NCBI RefSeq assembly: GCF_035593345.1
Contig: NZ_CP141606.1
Span: 2,232,001 to 2,296,000 of the forward strand
From: Lelliottia sp. JS-SCA-14
GTDB lineage: Bacteria > Pseudomonadota > Gammaproteobacteria > Enterobacterales > Enterobacteriaceae
DNA length: 64,000 nucleotides
Direction: 5' to 3'
Part shown: one piece after another, positions 9,680 to 19,199 of the stretch
How positions within the stretch are numbered: position 1 is the stretch's first letter
How the letters are laid out: each line of letters starts with the position of its first letter
The notes under the pieces: generated by a model
Seen by the model: only the letters and a program-made list of their open reading frames with translations
What the model was told of the DNA's origin: nothing
Database searches by the model: none
Program-made: the position numbers and the translations under genes

Positions 9680-9965
9680 GGCTGAAACTGTTCATCAGGA
9701 TAAACGTCGGCTCTTTTCGCTGGTGCTGATTGATCAGCGGCACCAGACGCCGGAAGTGCTCGCTCGCACAGTGCACATCCAGCGCCGCGCGATCCGGCCA
9801 CTCTTCGATAAAGACAAAATGCCCTGCATCTTTCTCATCCACGTATAAATCGTAAGCCATGCACAGCGGCTCCCGCTTTGTGGCTTCCACCAGCGCGCGG
9901 TAGAGCGGGAGGACGGTCTCTATGGCTTCCGGTTTAATAAAATCTTCGGCGATAACTTTCAGCAT
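9669..9965 (-). CDS. Antibiotic-biosynthesis-monooxygenase (ABM) domain protein, YgiN-like
   Basis: The 98-residue protein fits the ABM/dimeric alpha-beta barrel fold. It has a first strand LKVIAEDFIKPEAIE, the conserved helix LVEATKREPLCMAYDLY, the strand HFVFIEEWPDRAALDVH, and a C-terminal helix starting HFRRLVPLI. YgiN-type members are quinol monooxygenases, and others are heme-independent oxygenases. The substrate here is unknown. It is a single gene lying between a convergent unknown gene and the divergent umuDC operon. Confidence 0.8.
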   Translation of the reverse strand: MLKVIAEDFIKPEAIETVLPLYRALVEATKREPLCMAYDLYVDEKDAGHFVFIEEWPDRAALDVHCASEHFRRLVPLINQHQRKEPTFILMNSFSPTV

Positions 9966-10050
9966 GATCTCTCCTTTTAAATTCCCTGTGGCGTCAACGG
10001 CTTCATTTTCGCGAGCCAGAATCGACTTGATCTGACCGGTTAATGCATAA

Positions 10051-10070
10051 TACTGTATTTATATACAGTT
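10051..10070 (+). promoter_or_regulatory. LexA box (SOS operator) of umuDC
   Basis: TACTGTATTTATATACAGTT contains CTG-N10-CAG (10053-10068) with an AT-rich core, and is close to the SOS-box consensus. It lies 19 bp before the umuD start and overlaps the likely -10 region (TAATAC at 10048-10053, with TTGATC at 10027-10032 as -35). LexA bound here would block transcription until RecA-stimulated cleavage. Confidence 0.93.
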
Positions 10071-10088
10071 ATTATCAGGTTGACCATC

Positions 10089-10523
10089 ATGAATCCCGTT
10101 TTTTCATGTGAATTGAAAGAAATCATCGAATTACCCCTTTTTCTGGAGCGCGTCCCGTGCGGCTTTCCCAGCCCGGCGCAGGATTATGTCGAGGATCGTC
10201 TCGATCTCAACAAGCTTCTCATCCAGCACCCCAGCGCCACCTATTTCGTGAAGGTGAGCGGCGATTCGATGATTGGCGCAGGGATTGGCGACGGGGATCT
10301 GCTGGTGATCGACCGCTCGTTAACGGCTGAGCATGGCGATATTGTGGTGGCGGCGATTGCGGGGGAGTTCACGGTGAAAGAGCTGCGAACCCGTCCGTAT
10401 CTCCACCTGCTGCCGCACAACAAAAACTTTTCTCCCATCGTTTTCCAGTCAGAGGACGAACTGCAACTCTTTGGCGTGGTAACGCACACCGTGAAATCGC
10501 ACCGACATGTTCGCGCTCGTTGA
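10089..10523 (+). CDS. umuD: UmuD, SOS mutagenesis accessory protein
   Basis: UmuD is cleaved with RecA help to UmuD', the subunit of DNA polymerase V. From the ATG at 10089 (MNPVFSCE) the cleavage site falls exactly at Cys24-Gly25, and the catalytic dyad at Ser60 (SGDSM) and Lys97 (FTVKEL), the same numbers as in E. coli. This confirms the start. The TTG at 10080 is therefore not needed. The protein is 144 residues, slightly longer at the C-terminus than E. coli UmuD (139). The reading frame overlaps umuC by 17 bp, so the two are probably translationally coupled. Confidence 0.95.
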   Translation: MNPVFSCELKEIIELPLFLERVPCGFPSPAQDYVEDRLDLNKLLIQHPSATYFVKVSGDSMIGAGIGDGDLLVIDRSLTAEHGDIVVAAIAGEFTVKELRTRPYLHLLPHNKNFSPIVFQSEDELQLFGVVTHTVKSHRHVRAR

Positions 10524-11769
10524 CGTCAACAGTTTCTACACCTCCTGCGAGACCGTGTTTCGTCCCGATCTGCTGGGTAAACCGGTGGTGGTGGTGTCGA
10601 ATAATGACGGGTGCATTATCTCCCGCTCGGCAGAAGCCAAAAAGCTGGGCATCAAAATGGGCGCGCCCTATTTTAAGATCAAAGACGAGCTGCGGCGGCA
10701 GAACGTGGCGGTGTTTAGCTCGAACTATGCGCTGTACGCGGATCTGAGCCATCGCGTGATGTCGATTCTCACGGAGATGGCACCCGCGGTGGAAGTCTAT
10801 TCCATCGATGAGGCGTTTATTAATGTCTCCGGCGTGGCTAACTGCATTGCGCTGGAGACGTTTGGCCGCCAGATCCGCGAGCAGATCCTGAAAAATACCG
10901 GGCTGACCGTCGGCGTCGGCATCGCGCCGACCAAAACCCTCGCCAAGCTGGCCAATTTTGCGGCGAAAACGTGGAGTAAAACCAAAGGCGTGGTGGATCT
11001 GTCGGATCCTGAGCGTCAGCGAAAATTGCTTGCGCTGGTGCCGGTGGACGAGGTGTGGGGCGTGGGGCGGCGAATCGGCAAGAAACTCAATCAGATGGGG
11101 ATTGAAAACGCGCTGCAGCTGGCGGAGTGCTCAACCTGGGTGATCCGCAAACACTTTAACGTGGTGCTGGAGCGCACGGTACGCGAGCTGCGCGGCGAGC
11201 CTTGTCTGGAGATGGATGAGTTTGCCCCCGCCAAACAGCAGATTATTTGCAGCCGCTCCTTTGGGCACCGGATCACCGAGTACCGCGATATGCAGCAGGC
11301 GGTGTGCGCCTACGCGGAGCGGGCGGCGGAGAAACTGCGGGCGGAAAGGCAGTATTGCTGCGTGATCAGCGTCTTTATGCGCACCAGCCCGCACGCTGAA
11401 AACGAAGTGTTCTATGGCCCGCAGGCCAGCGGTCGGCTGGCAATCCCGTCGAACGATACGCGCGACATTATCCGCGTCGCCAGCCAGGCGCTGGAGCGGA
11501 TCTGGCAGGATGGTTTTCGCTACATGAAAGCGGGCGTGATGCTGAGTGATTTTTTCAGCCAGGGCGTCGCGCAGTTGAACCTGTTTGATGACTATCAGCC
11601 CCGACACAACAGTCAGGCGCTGATGCAGACTATCGACAGGTTAAATCTCTCCGGGCGCGGCACGGTGTGGTTTGCCGGTCAGGGAAGTCAGAAAAACTGG
11701 GCCATGAAGCGGGAAATGCTCTCGCCGGGATATACGACGCGCTACGCGGATCTACCTGTGGCGAAATAA
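10507..11769 (+). CDS. umuC: UmuC, catalytic subunit of DNA polymerase V
   Basis: This is a Y-family translesion polymerase of 420 residues, close to E. coli UmuC (422). Palm and catalytic motifs are present: [15 protein letters not shown] with the first metal Asp, YSIDEAFIN with the SIDE motif, and [17 protein letters not shown]. The C-terminal region contains [12 protein letters not shown], the stretch that binds the beta sliding clamp (QLNLF). It is the second gene of the LexA-controlled umuDC operon. Confidence 0.96.
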   Translation: MFALVDVNSFYTSCETVFRPDLLGKPVVVVSNNDGCIISRSAEAKKLGIKMGAPYFKIKDELRRQNVAVFSSNYALYADLSHRVMSILTEMAPAVEVYSIDEAFINVSGVANCIALETFGRQIREQILKNTGLTVGVGIAPTKTLAKLANFAAKTWSKTKGVVDLSDPERQRKLLALVPVDEVWGVGRRIGKKLNQMGIENALQLAECSTWVIRKHFNVVLERTVRELRGEPCLEMDEFAPAKQQIICSRSFGHRITEYRDMQQAVCAYAERAAEKLRAERQYCCVISVFMRTSPHAENEVFYGPQASGRLAIPSNDTRDIIRVASQALERIWQDGFRYMKAGVMLSDFFSQGVAQLNLFDDYQPRHNSQALMQTIDRLNLSGRGTVWFAGQGSQKNWAMKREMLSPGYTTRYADLPVAK

Positions 11770-11828
11770 ACGTTTTCCCTGAACGTCTGAGCCAGTAAGC
11801 TCTTGCCGTGACTTTTTCTGGGCCGTTT

Positions 11829-12761
11829 ATGAACAATCTCGCGTTAATCTATCGCCGTTTTGGTGAGCCTGAGTCGGTGCTGCAAGCGGAAGCTTTCCGC
11901 TGCGATCGGCTGAACCCCGGTCAACTACGGGTGAAGATGCTTTACTCCCCGGTCAACGCCTCGGATCTGATCCCCATCACCGGCGCTTATCGCCATCGCA
12001 CGCCGCTGCCTGCGGTGGCGGGCTATGAGGGTGTCGGCGTGGTGATTGACGGGCCAACCGAACTGATGGGAAAACGCGTACTGCCGCTGCGCGGGCAAGG
12101 AACCTGGCAGCAGGTGGTGGATTGCCCGGTGGATTTGGCGATTGTGGTGCCCGATTTTATCGATTCTGTGCTGGCTGCCCGCGCGTACATTAATCCGCTC
12201 GCCGCGCAGCTGATGCTCAAACTCTATCCCCCGCAGGGGAAACGCGTGCTGCTGACGGCGGCCGGGTCGGACTGCGCGGTGCTGCTGGGACAGTGGGCGC
12301 TCAGCGCAGGGGCTGAAGCCGTGTATGGCATTCACCGTTCCGCCGTCCACGCCGGGCGGCTCAAGGCACTGGGGATCACGCCGATTTCACAGCATGACAC
12401 GGCAGCGATTCGCGCCATCGCCAACGATGCGGAGATAATTTACGACGCCACGGGGGGCGAAGTAGCAGAACTGATTCTGGAAAGGCTGCCCGAGACGGGG
12501 GTTTTTGTCTGCTACGGCCTGTTGTCCGGGCAGATGTTCAGGCAGCAAAAGCAGGTGCGCTGGTTCCATATCCGCAATTATCTGGATGCAATGAGCGCAG
12601 ACGCGTGGCAGGGGCAGTTTCGTGAAATCTGGCCGAAACTACAGGCCAGTTCTGTTGGGGATGCCACGCTGTTTTCCCTCACCGCGTGGCGTTCGGCGCT
12701 GGCCTGTTACCGCGAGGCGGGCAGGATCGCAAAGCCGATGTTTAGATTCAGCGATGACTGA
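11829..12761 (+). CDS. Quinone-oxidoreductase-like medium-chain reductase
   Basis: The 310-residue protein has the zinc-free MDR (QOR/MECR-like) plan. An N-terminal GroES-like half contains [18 protein letters not shown] and [15 protein letters not shown] Rossmann half contains [18 protein letters not shown]. The zinc-binding cysteines of alcohol dehydrogenases are absent. The NNASDLI.I.G motif resembles enoyl reductases of the MECR type. The electron acceptor is unknown. The start at 11829 has only a weak ribosome site. The 3' end overlaps the convergent tqsA by 14 bp. Confidence 0.8.
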   Translation: MNNLALIYRRFGEPESVLQAEAFRCDRLNPGQLRVKMLYSPVNASDLIPITGAYRHRTPLPAVAGYEGVGVVIDGPTELMGKRVLPLRGQGTWQQVVDCPVDLAIVVPDFIDSVLAARAYINPLAAQLMLKLYPPQGKRVLLTAAGSDCAVLLGQWALSAGAEAVYGIHRSAVHAGRLKALGITPISQHDTAAIRAIANDAEIIYDATGGEVAELILERLPETGVFVCYGLLSGQMFRQQKQVRWFHIRNYLDAMSADAWQGQFREIWPKLQASSVGDATLFSLTAWRSALACYREAGRIAKPMFRFSDD

Positions 12762-13782
12762 CGTCGCTCAGCAGCACGGCGATGCTCTGGCCGCCCGCCG
12801 TCTGCTCCAGCGCAATCTTCACAATAATGGTCAGCGGCACGGAGAGCAGCATCCCGACCGGGCCGAGCAGCCAGCCCCAGAAGATCAACGATAAAAAGAC
12901 CACCAGCGTCGACAGCCCCAGCCCGCGGCCCATCATGCGCGGTTCAAGAATGTTCCCGAACACCAGGTTAATGATCAGATAACCCGTCAGCACAATCAGC
13001 GCGTCGTACAATCCACTAAACACCAGCACCTGCGCGATAGGGGGAATGGCGGCCAGCACCGAGCCGATGTTGGGAATATAGTTGAGCGCAAAGGCCAGCA
13101 GCCCCCAGACAAAGGCGAAGCGCACGTCCAGCGCGGCGAGCATGGCCCAGGCGACCAGACCCGTCACAATACTGATGGCCGTTTTCAGCACCAGATAGCG
13201 CGACACGCTGTCCAGCGCCCGCTGAATCGCCTCCATCCCTTCCACCGGGCGGGACATGATCTGCTGCAGTTTCATCGGCAGCTGCGGGACTTCGATCAGC
13301 ATAAACACCACCGTCAGCAGCAGCAGGAATATCGAGGTCATGGCGCTCGAAAGCTGCGACAGCAGAGCCGTGACCAGGGTCATGGCGGCGTTCGGGTCGA
13401 TATACTTCAGCAACTCCTCCACGGAGACTTCAATCCCGGCGCGCTGCAGCCAGGGTTCGAGGTGCTGGAGCGGCACGACCAGTGAGGAGCGGTATTGCGG
13501 CAGGGTGCGCGCCAGCTCGTTCAGGGAGGTTCCCAGATACGCCACCAGCAGCACCATCGCCAGAATGATCACCGTGATAAGCAAGGAAATCGCCAGCACG
13601 CGCGGGACGCGCAGGCGCACCATCCGCTGCACCAGTGGATTAAGGATCACCGCGATAAACAGCGCCAGAATGAAAGGTACGATGATGTCGGCAGCAAAAC
13701 GGATCCCCGCAAGAATGATCACCAGCATTCCGAGCATGATGACAATTTTTAATCCGTTCAGGGTAATGATGGGCTTTGCCAT
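12748..13782 (-). CDS. tqsA: TqsA, AI-2 exporter family membrane protein
   Basis: The 344-residue inner-membrane protein of the AI-2E family matches E. coli TqsA in length and nearly throughout in sequence, for example [17 protein letters not shown] and [18 protein letters not shown]. TqsA affects export of the quorum-sensing signal autoinducer-2 and biofilm formation. The start at MAKPIITL is supported by AGGAACACAC directly upstream. Hydrophobic helices cover most of the protein. As in E. coli it stands divergent to mdtJI. Confidence 0.94.
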   Translation of the reverse strand: MAKPIITLNGLKIVIMLGMLVIILAGIRFAADIIVPFILALFIAVILNPLVQRMVRLRVPRVLAISLLITVIILAMVLLVAYLGTSLNELARTLPQYRSSLVVPLQHLEPWLQRAGIEVSVEELLKYIDPNAAMTLVTALLSQLSSAMTSIFLLLLTVVFMLIEVPQLPMKLQQIMSRPVEGMEAIQRALDSVSRYLVLKTAISIVTGLVAWAMLAALDVRFAFVWGLLAFALNYIPNIGSVLAAIPPIAQVLVFSGLYDALIVLTGYLIINLVFGNILEPRMMGRGLGLSTLVVFLSLIFWGWLLGPVGMLLSVPLTIIVKIALEQTAGGQSIAVLLSDVSHR

Positions 13783-14206
13783 GTGTGTTCCTGAGTTAAT
13801 TCTTATATCTATATCATAACGGGAATATTCATTTACTCTACTAACCCAGGTCAAACGGGTAGGGTAAAGAAGTGAAAAGGTTTTGAGTTAATTCCTGGCT
13901 TATGGTACAAATCAGGCGTGTTTAACTACCGAGGACAATTTTCATCCGCAATGACGAGAAGCAATACCGCGGATAATTGTAATATTATGGACAATCTGTT
14001 CAGGACGTACTTTTCAAATAGCACCGCTGTTTTTTCAACCTCCCTCTGCCTGCTGTCCGGTGAGCAACACTGGCGCAACGCGCTATAGTCCCGTCTTCTG
14101 CTTAAGCTAACGCCACGCGTTCAGCTATCTGATTAATATCATTTTTTCTGGGTTTGTCGTTTTCGACAAGCTGCAGTGATTTATATTCTCTTGCAGGAGA
14201 TGCACC
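13783..14206. promoter_or_regulatory. tqsA-mdtJ intergenic region with mdtJI leader
   Basis: These 424 bp hold the divergent promoters of tqsA and mdtJI and a long mdtJI leader containing a short open frame (see 13951-14088). The leader from 14089 to 14206 is poor in structure apart from a small inverted repeat TTTGTCG/CGACAAG near 14153-14170. A leader this long suggests control after transcription begins. Confidence 0.55.
13951..14088 (+). CDS. Candidate MdtU-like leader peptide of mdtJI
   Basis: A 45-codon open frame begins at 13951. An internal ATG at 13987 would give 33 residues, close to the roughly 34-residue upstream peptide MdtU reported for the E. coli mdtUJI operon, where spermidine-dependent translation of the leader controls mdtJI. 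It ends 118 nt before mdtJ. The peptide starting MDNLFRTYFSN is partly hydrophobic and hydroxylated in the middle. The ribosome site is weak and I cannot align it with E. coli MdtU from memory, so the identity rests on position and length. Confidence 0.45.
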   Translation: MTRSNTADNCNIMDNLFRTYFSNSTAVFSTSLCLLSGEQHWRNAL

Positions 14207-14569
14207 ATGTTTTACTGGATATTGTTAGCCCTGGCCATTGTCGCGGAAATTACCGGAACCTTGTCGATGAAATGGGCAAGTGTTAGCGACGGCAACACCG
14301 GATTTATTTTAATGCTGGTGATGATTTCCCTTTCGTATATTTTCCTGTCGTTCGCGGTAAAAAAAATCGCGCTCGGCGTGGCGTATGCGCTATGGGAGGG
14401 GATCGGTATTCTGTTAATCACGCTGTTCAGTGTGATGTTATTTGATGAAACCCTGTCAACAATGAAAATTGCCGGTCTGGCAACGCTGGTTGCGGGTATT
14501 GTGCTGATTAAATCGGGCACCCGCAAAGCGAAGAAACAGCCGCAGGAGCCAGCTCATGCAGCAGTTTGA
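14207..14569 (+). CDS. mdtJ: MdtJ, SMR-family spermidine exporter subunit
   Basis: This 120-residue small multidrug resistance protein has four membrane helices. It matches E. coli MdtJ, including the conserved glutamate region [18 protein letters not shown] and the helix [11 protein letters not shown]. MdtJ and MdtI act together as a heteromer that exports spermidine. AGGAGA lies 6 nt before the ATG. The gene overlaps mdtI by 14 bp. Confidence 0.96.
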   Translation: MFYWILLALAIVAEITGTLSMKWASVSDGNTGFILMLVMISLSYIFLSFAVKKIALGVAYALWEGIGILLITLFSVMLFDETLSTMKIAGLATLVAGIVLIKSGTRKAKKQPQEPAHAAV

Positions 14570-14885
14570 GTGGATTCATGCGGCCTGGTTGGGTCTGGCG
14601 ATCGTGCTGGAAATCGTTGCCAACGTGTTCCTGAAATTTTCTGACGGCTTCCGACGCAAGGCCTACGGCCTGCTGTCCATCGCCGCCGTGCTGGGCGCGT
14701 TCAGCGCCCTTTCGCAGGCGGTGAAAGGGATCGATCTCTCCGTGGCCTACGCCCTGTGGGGCGGCTTCGGTATCGCCGCGACGCTGGCGGCGGGCTGGAT
14801 TTTGTTCGGTCAACGTCTGAACCGTAAAGGCTGGATTGGCCTGGTTCTGCTACTCGCCGGCATGATCATGATAAAACTGGCCTGA
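14556..14885 (+). CDS. mdtI: MdtI, SMR-family spermidine exporter subunit
   Basis: The second subunit of the MdtJI spermidine exporter has 109 residues, the same length as in E. coli. It shows [20 protein letters not shown] with the conserved Glu in helix 1 and [15 protein letters not shown] in helix 3. Its start lies inside the mdtJ reading frame, which implies coupled translation. A hairpin follows the stop. Confidence 0.96.
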   Translation: MQQFEWIHAAWLGLAIVLEIVANVFLKFSDGFRRKAYGLLSIAAVLGAFSALSQAVKGIDLSVAYALWGGFGIAATLAAGWILFGQRLNRKGWIGLVLLLAGMIMIKLA

Positions 14886-14891
14886 TGTGAT

Positions 14892-14915
14892 CGCTGCCTG
14901 TTTTTACGGGCAGCG
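14892..14915 (+). terminator. Hairpin after mdtI
   Basis: CGCTGCC (14892-14898) pairs with GGCAGCG (14909-14915) around a T-rich loop. A following T-run is lacking, so termination may be partial and the next gene could receive read-through. Confidence 0.5.
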
Positions 14916-14968
14916 AAATTCGCTACCTGTATTACTCTTAGAAAGAAGTGCTTTTGAGAGGGCGGCGA

Positions 14969-17131
14969 ATGTATAACCCATTAAGCTGGCGCAATATTCC
15001 CACCGCGAAAACCCTTTTCGTCATGATCTTTATGGCCGGGATCGGCCTGATCGTCTCCGTCGTCGCGCTGCTTTATCTCTCCCTGCACCTGATTAGCAGT
15101 AAAACCAATGAAATAGATGAACACCGCTCGGCGCTCTCCGTGCAGGGGGCGATCCAGACCTCGGCCAATCGCGTCTGGTCGCTGGTGATCGATAACGCCG
15201 TCTGGGATGACGCTGTCCGCGAAGTTTATCCTCCGGTCCTGAACACCGAATGGCTGTACAACACCTGGGGCGCGGGCTTTAAAATCAATAACCTGTATGA
15301 CGGCACTTTCGTGCTGGACGAACATTTCAACGTCCTGTGGGGCTCGTTTAAAAGCAAAGCCTTTCACGAGCAAAATCTCGATTTTTTTGGCAATGGTCTG
15401 AAAGCGCTGATCCGTGATAACGCCGATGCGCTGAAATCTGAGAAGAATATCTACGCCGGGATCACCCGCACGCGCCAGGGGGTGGCGTTTGTCGGCATTG
15501 GCCTGATTCGCCCGATGATTGGCCGTCTGCAGGTGCACAACGACGTGCGCCGCTATCTGGTGATTACCCGCCATCTCAACCCGCAAATCCTGAGCGATCT
15601 CGGGAATACCTTTCAGATTGAAGACCTTAATTTCACCGAACAGCACACCAGCGAGGCCAGCGTTCCGCTGAAAAGTTCGGCCGGAGAACTGCTGGGCTAT
15701 CTTAACTGGCAGCCGCGCCTGCCCGGTGCGCAGGCGGCCAGCGCGGCGTCGAACGAAATCACGCAAATCGTGCTCCTGGCGGCGGGGCTGATCCTGCTGT
15801 TTATTCTGCTGAGCAGCGTCGGGCTGTATAAACTGGCGCGCGGCGAAAACCAGGCCCGACGGGTGGCGCGCACGGACTGGCTCAGCCATCTGCCCAACCG
15901 ACGGGCGCTGATTGAGGAGCTGGAGCGAGTCAGTTTGCGCGGGGATATCGATGTTAAAAGCGTGGTCTTTATCGATCTCGACGGCTTTAAGGATGTGAAT
16001 GATATTTACGGCCACGACGTGGGCGACGACCTGATCATCATGATGGCCCGCGCCCTGCGCGATCGGGTGCCGGAAGGGGGCATGCTGGCCCGCATGGGCG
16101 GGGATGAGTTTGCGATGATGATTGGTGGCGACCACTCCCAGGCGCGGGCGTCGGCCTTTGCGGGCAAGGTGCTGGATTTCCTCGGCGCACCGCTACGCCT
16201 CGGCGAGCGTACGATCCACATTAGCGCCAGTATCGGGATCGCCAGCGGGACGCTGATCGAATGTACCAGCTCGGAGCTGTTCCGCCGGGCGGATATCGCC
16301 ATGTATCACTCGAAAATTACCGGTAAAGGGCGCGTCACCCAGTACGATGCGGAGCTGAACAGCGTGCGCGAGCAGCAGCTGGCGATCGAAAATGAGATCC
16401 GCAGCGGAATGGAGCGGGACGAGTTCGAGGTCTGGTATCAGCCAATTATCGACGCGCGCAGCCAGAAAATGACCAGCGTCGAGGCGCTCTTGCGCTGGCC
16501 GCGCCGTCCGGCGGGTGAGCTGGGGCCAGATGCCTTTATCAGCATCGCCGAAACCAGCGGCCTGATTTACGGTCTGGGGCAGTTTGTTCTGCGCCGCGCC
16601 TGTCAGGATCTGGAACCTTTTGGCGACCTGAAGCTGTCGGTGAACATTTCTCCGGCGCAGTTTCGCGATCCTGAATTTGAAGATAAAGTCGCGCGCGTCA
16701 TTGAGATGACCCGTTTCCCGGCCAATCGCCTCCAGCTGGAGGTGACGGAAACCTACGTGCTGGAAAATCCGGAACGCGCCAGGGCGGCTATCTCCAATCT
16801 CAAAGCGCTGGGCACCGCCGTGGCGCTGGATGATTTCGGCACCGGCTACTCCAGCATTGGCTATTTGCGGCGCTTTAATTTCGACACCATCAAAATCGAC
16901 AAATCTCTCGCCGGGCTGGTGGATAACGACGAACAGGCCGCGGCGCTGGTGAGCGGCACCGTGCGGATTGCCAGTGCGCTGGGGATGGCGGTGGTGGCGG
17001 AAGGGGTGGAAAACGAAAAGCAGATGAAACTGCTGCGCCTCGCGGGCTGCGACCAGTTACAGGGATTCTGGTTCAGTCAGCCGATGCCCATCGAGGCGAT
17101 TATTGAATTACGCAAAGTCAGGTATGTGTAG
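14969..17131 (+). CDS. Membrane GGDEF-EAL protein with CHASE4-like sensor
   Basis: This 720-residue inner-membrane protein makes or breaks cyclic di-GMP. An N-terminal helix at about residues 15-38 and a second at about 265-288 flank a periplasmic domain with VIDNAVWDDAVREV, typical of CHASE4 sensors. The cyclase motif RMGGDEFAMM (about 374-383) is intact and the phosphodiesterase shows VEALLRW (about 503), the Asn site SVNISPAQF, and DDFGTGYSS, so both domains look catalytically competent. The start ATG has GAGAGG 7 nt upstream; a GTG at 14948 is less likely. It is a single gene between mdtI and ydgD, which are neighbours in E. coli, so it appears inserted here. Confidence 0.93.
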   Translation: MYNPLSWRNIPTAKTLFVMIFMAGIGLIVSVVALLYLSLHLISSKTNEIDEHRSALSVQGAIQTSANRVWSLVIDNAVWDDAVREVYPPVLNTEWLYNTWGAGFKINNLYDGTFVLDEHFNVLWGSFKSKAFHEQNLDFFGNGLKALIRDNADALKSEKNIYAGITRTRQGVAFVGIGLIRPMIGRLQVHNDVRRYLVITRHLNPQILSDLGNTFQIEDLNFTEQHTSEASVPLKSSAGELLGYLNWQPRLPGAQAASAASNEITQIVLLAAGLILLFILLSSVGLYKLARGENQARRVARTDWLSHLPNRRALIEELERVSLRGDIDVKSVVFIDLDGFKDVNDIYGHDVGDDLIIMMARALRDRVPEGGMLARMGGDEFAMMIGGDHSQARASAFAGKVLDFLGAPLRLGERTIHISASIGIASGTLIECTSSELFRRADIAMYHSKITGKGRVTQYDAELNSVREQQLAIENEIRSGMERDEFEVWYQPIIDARSQKMTSVEALLRWPRRPAGELGPDAFISIAETSGLIYGLGQFVLRRACQDLEPFGDLKLSVNISPAQFRDPEFEDKVARVIEMTRFPANRLQLEVTETYVLENPERARAAISNLKALGTAVALDDFGTGYSSIGYLRRFNFDTIKIDKSLAGLVDNDEQAAALVSGTVRIASALGMAVVAEGVENEKQMKLLRLAGCDQLQGFWFSQPMPIEAIIELRKVRYV

Positions 17132-17132
17132 G

Positions 17133-17954
17133 CTATTCCTGCGCCAGCGCTTCCAGTTTTTCCCGAAAACCGGTCACAGATAACGCCCGGTTATCGGCGC
17201 GCCAGCGGTCTTTGGCCGCAGGTGCCGAACTTTGTACGCCAATCAGCTGCCAGCCGTTGTCGGTTTTGAGCATCAATGGCGAGCCGCTATCGCCCGGCAA
17301 CGTATCGCACTGGTGGGACAAGACGCTGTTTTGTGCCCAACCGGTGACGATGCAGTCCGTGTGCGTGTAAAGCGAATCCAGGTGATCGACCGGATAACCC
17401 GATTGTGTCACTTTACGGTCGGCCGTTTTTAAGGCTGCCGTCAGCGCCGCTTTGTCGCCGTCAAACAGCGGCAGCGGGGTGATCCCCGATGGCGGATAGC
17501 GCAGAACAATCAGACCAAAATCCCACTCGGCTGCCGCAGGCGGCACAATCCAGCCATCGCCGTCCGGCTTTAAGCGTTTCCCCAGTGAGGGATCGACGCG
17601 GCCTTCGACGCCGTGGATCTCATAGCGCCAGACGCCTTTTTTGGAGATAAAGCGCAAGGCAACGGCCTTGTCAGGCTTGCCTTTCGGTGGGATCAGTAAA
17701 CAGTGCCCGGCAGTCAGCGCCAGGTGAGGAGAAATCAGGGTCGCAGTGCACAGATTGCCGCTGGCGGTTTCCAGCTGCCCGATAGCATCCCAGGGAGCCT
17801 GGGTCGGATCGGCGACACGCGTGCGGTCATCATGACCAAAAAACAGCGTTTTGATCTCTTTCGCATCAATGGCGCTATCGTCGCCATCGTCCGCATGTGT
17901 CAGGCCAGAAAAGAGACAGAACGTTCCCAGTAACAACACAACAGTTTTCCGCAT
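17133..17954 (-). CDS. ydgD: YdgD, secreted trypsin-like serine protease
   Basis: The 273-residue protein has a signal peptide ([20 protein letters not shown]) and a chymotrypsin-fold protease domain. The catalytic triad is visible: His in LTAGHC, Asp in EWDFGLIVL and Ser in LPGDSGSPL. It matches E. coli YdgD in length and in its position between asr and mdtI. It should act in the periplasm. Its substrate is unknown. It ends 1 bp from the convergent GGDEF-EAL gene. Confidence 0.92.
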   Translation of the reverse strand: MRKTVVLLLGTFCLFSGLTHADDGDDSAIDAKEIKTLFFGHDDRTRVADPTQAPWDAIGQLETASGNLCTATLISPHLALTAGHCLLIPPKGKPDKAVALRFISKKGVWRYEIHGVEGRVDPSLGKRLKPDGDGWIVPPAAAEWDFGLIVLRYPPSGITPLPLFDGDKAALTAALKTADRKVTQSGYPVDHLDSLYTHTDCIVTGWAQNSVLSHQCDTLPGDSGSPLMLKTDNGWQLIGVQSSAPAAKDRWRADNRALSVTGFREKLEALAQE

Positions 17955-18056
17955 ATCACACTCTGGTGGGGTAATTATGATTATAAAAAGTTGAACCCTG
18001 TGAAAATACTATAGACGGGACGGCGTTAAAGTGGGAGTAAAATCAGCGTGCTACAT

Positions 18057-18140
18057 TCAGGAAAGGTAAAACATGCTGGCGATAATCGCGCATAAAATAA
18101 GCGTGATAAGAATGAACTCAAACCGATAGCGCCGCAGCAT
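18057..18140 (-). CDS. ydgU: YdgU, 27-aa small membrane protein downstream of asr
   Basis: A 27-codon frame starts at ATG 18140 after a near-perfect GGAGGG ribosome site. The peptide begins MLRRYRFEFILITLILCAII and is a single membrane helix with a basic N-terminus. Length, start and position directly downstream of asr on the same strand agree with the E. coli acid-induced small protein YdgU. A terminator lies between asr and this gene, so it is probably expressed by read-through from the asr promoter. Confidence 0.85.
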   Translation of the reverse strand: MLRRYRFEFILITLILCAIIASMFYLS

Positions 18141-18153
18141 ACGCCCTCCGGAT

Positions 18154-18188
18154 AAAAAAACGGCGCCGGGGAAAACCACTCAGCGCCG
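18154..18188 (-). terminator. Terminator between asr and ydgU
   Basis: On the minus strand CGGCGC (18188-18183) and GCGCCG (18166-18161) form a stem followed by seven T residues (18160-18154). It should end most asr transcripts before ydgU. A second inverted repeat, GTGCCCC/GGGGCAC-type, lies at about 18200-18217. Confidence 0.75.
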
Positions 18189-18231
18189 GTTTAGCAACGT
18201 GCCCGCGAGGGGCACGGTTTAACGAGTTGGC

Positions 18232-18630
18232 TTATGCAGCTGGCTGTGCAGCTGGTTTAGCGGCTTCGTGTTTGGTCGCTTTTTTGTGGTGCTTTTTAGC
18301 AGCCTGAGCTTTCTGCTCTACAGCGGGTTTAGCAGCCGCTTTCTTGTGGTGTTTTTTCGCAGCCTGGGCTTTCTGCTCAGTTGGCGCAGCAGTGGTGGTG
18401 GTTGCTGCTGGTTTGGTTGCTGCTTTTTTGTGGTGCTTTTTAGCGGCCTGAGCTTTCTGCTCTACAGCGGCTTTCTTGTGTTTTTTGTGGTGCACAGTTT
18501 TTGCTGGCGCCGCTTTAGTGGTCGCAGCAGCAGCCGGAGCTGGGGTAGCAGACGTTGCAGCATTAGCAGCAAACGCAGCAGAAGACAGACCCATAGCAGC
18601 GGCAACAACCAGAGCTAATACTTTTTTCAT
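18232..18630 (-). CDS. asr: Asr, acid shock protein precursor (repeat-expanded)
   Basis: This periplasmic, very basic acid-shock protein has a signal peptide ([20 protein letters not shown]). The mature part is built of repeats of the type [15 protein letters not shown], rich in Lys, His and Ala. At least three full [13 protein letters not shown] units are visible. The protein is 132 residues, against 102 in E. coli K-12, so the repeat tract is longer here. The start at 18630 is chosen because GAGGG has the right distance; the ATG at 18636 is too close to it. Asr protects proteins in the acidified periplasm. Confidence 0.95.
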   Translation of the reverse strand: MKKVLALVVAAAMGLSSAAFAANAATSATPAPAAAATTKAAPAKTVHHKKHKKAAVEQKAQAAKKHHKKAATKPAATTTTAAPTEQKAQAAKKHHKKAAAKPAVEQKAQAAKKHHKKATKHEAAKPAAQPAA

Positions 18631-18875
18631 TCTCATACCCTCGAATTTGGTTTCTCATTTAACCCCACTGCGGGGCCGTTGAAATAACTATATCCTTATG
18701 GATTCGAGGCTTCCGTGAGTCATTGGTATCGGCGTGTAACCTAATGTACAAAGCGCATGTACACGGCTGGTGGAGGAAAGGCATTTCTTGCACCACCGAA
18801 CCGCGCCGTCCTAATTTTCACTTAATCTTTTTCTCAGATAGTAGATTCTCACATTATTTAGCGGGTTATTGTTAT

Positions 18876-19148
18876 ATGAGAAAGATTCTTCTTATTGCGC
18901 TTGCAGGGTTAGGGATGGCCGGTTCGGCCTTAGCACAGAGTGTTACCGTGGATGTACCGAGTGGCTATAAAGTGGTGATTGTGCCTTCATCCGTGACCGT
19001 TCCTCAGGCTGTCGTTGTTACCGCACCAGCGCCTCAGACGGTGTACGCCGCACCGGCTCCTGCTCCGGTCTATCATCCTCGCGCACGCCATGTGGCCAGC
19101 GTGGCGGAAGGGATGGTGATTGAGCATCAGTACGATGACCATCATTAA
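18876..19148 (+). CDS. Small secreted protein with PxxV/A-rich and His-rich tail
   Basis: A 90-residue protein starts at MRKILLIALAGLGMAGS and has a clear signal peptide ending ALAQS. The mature part is rich in Val, Pro and Ala (VTAPAPQTVYAAPAPAPVYH) and ends with HQYDDHH, a possible metal-binding tail. I do not recognise the family. It lies next to asr and is divergent from it, which may mean shared acid or envelope-stress control. The ribosome site is weak. A longer upstream frame exists, but the signal peptide fixes this start. Confidence 0.7.
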   Translation: MRKILLIALAGLGMAGSALAQSVTVDVPSGYKVVIVPSSVTVPQAVVVTAPAPQTVYAAPAPAPVYHPRARHVASVAEGMVIEHQYDDHH

Positions 19149-19161
19149 GCAATAAGATGAG

Positions 19162-19187
19162 TCTGCCCCTGAGAACTCAGGGGCAGA
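19162..19187. terminator. Bidirectional hairpin, 12-bp stem
   Basis: TCTGCCCCTGAG (19162-19173) and CTCAGGGGCAGA (19176-19187) form a perfect 12-bp stem with a two-base AA spacer. It lies between two convergent genes and is likely a shared terminator. Confidence 0.75.
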
Positions 19188-19199
19188 TCGCGGAGCGGT

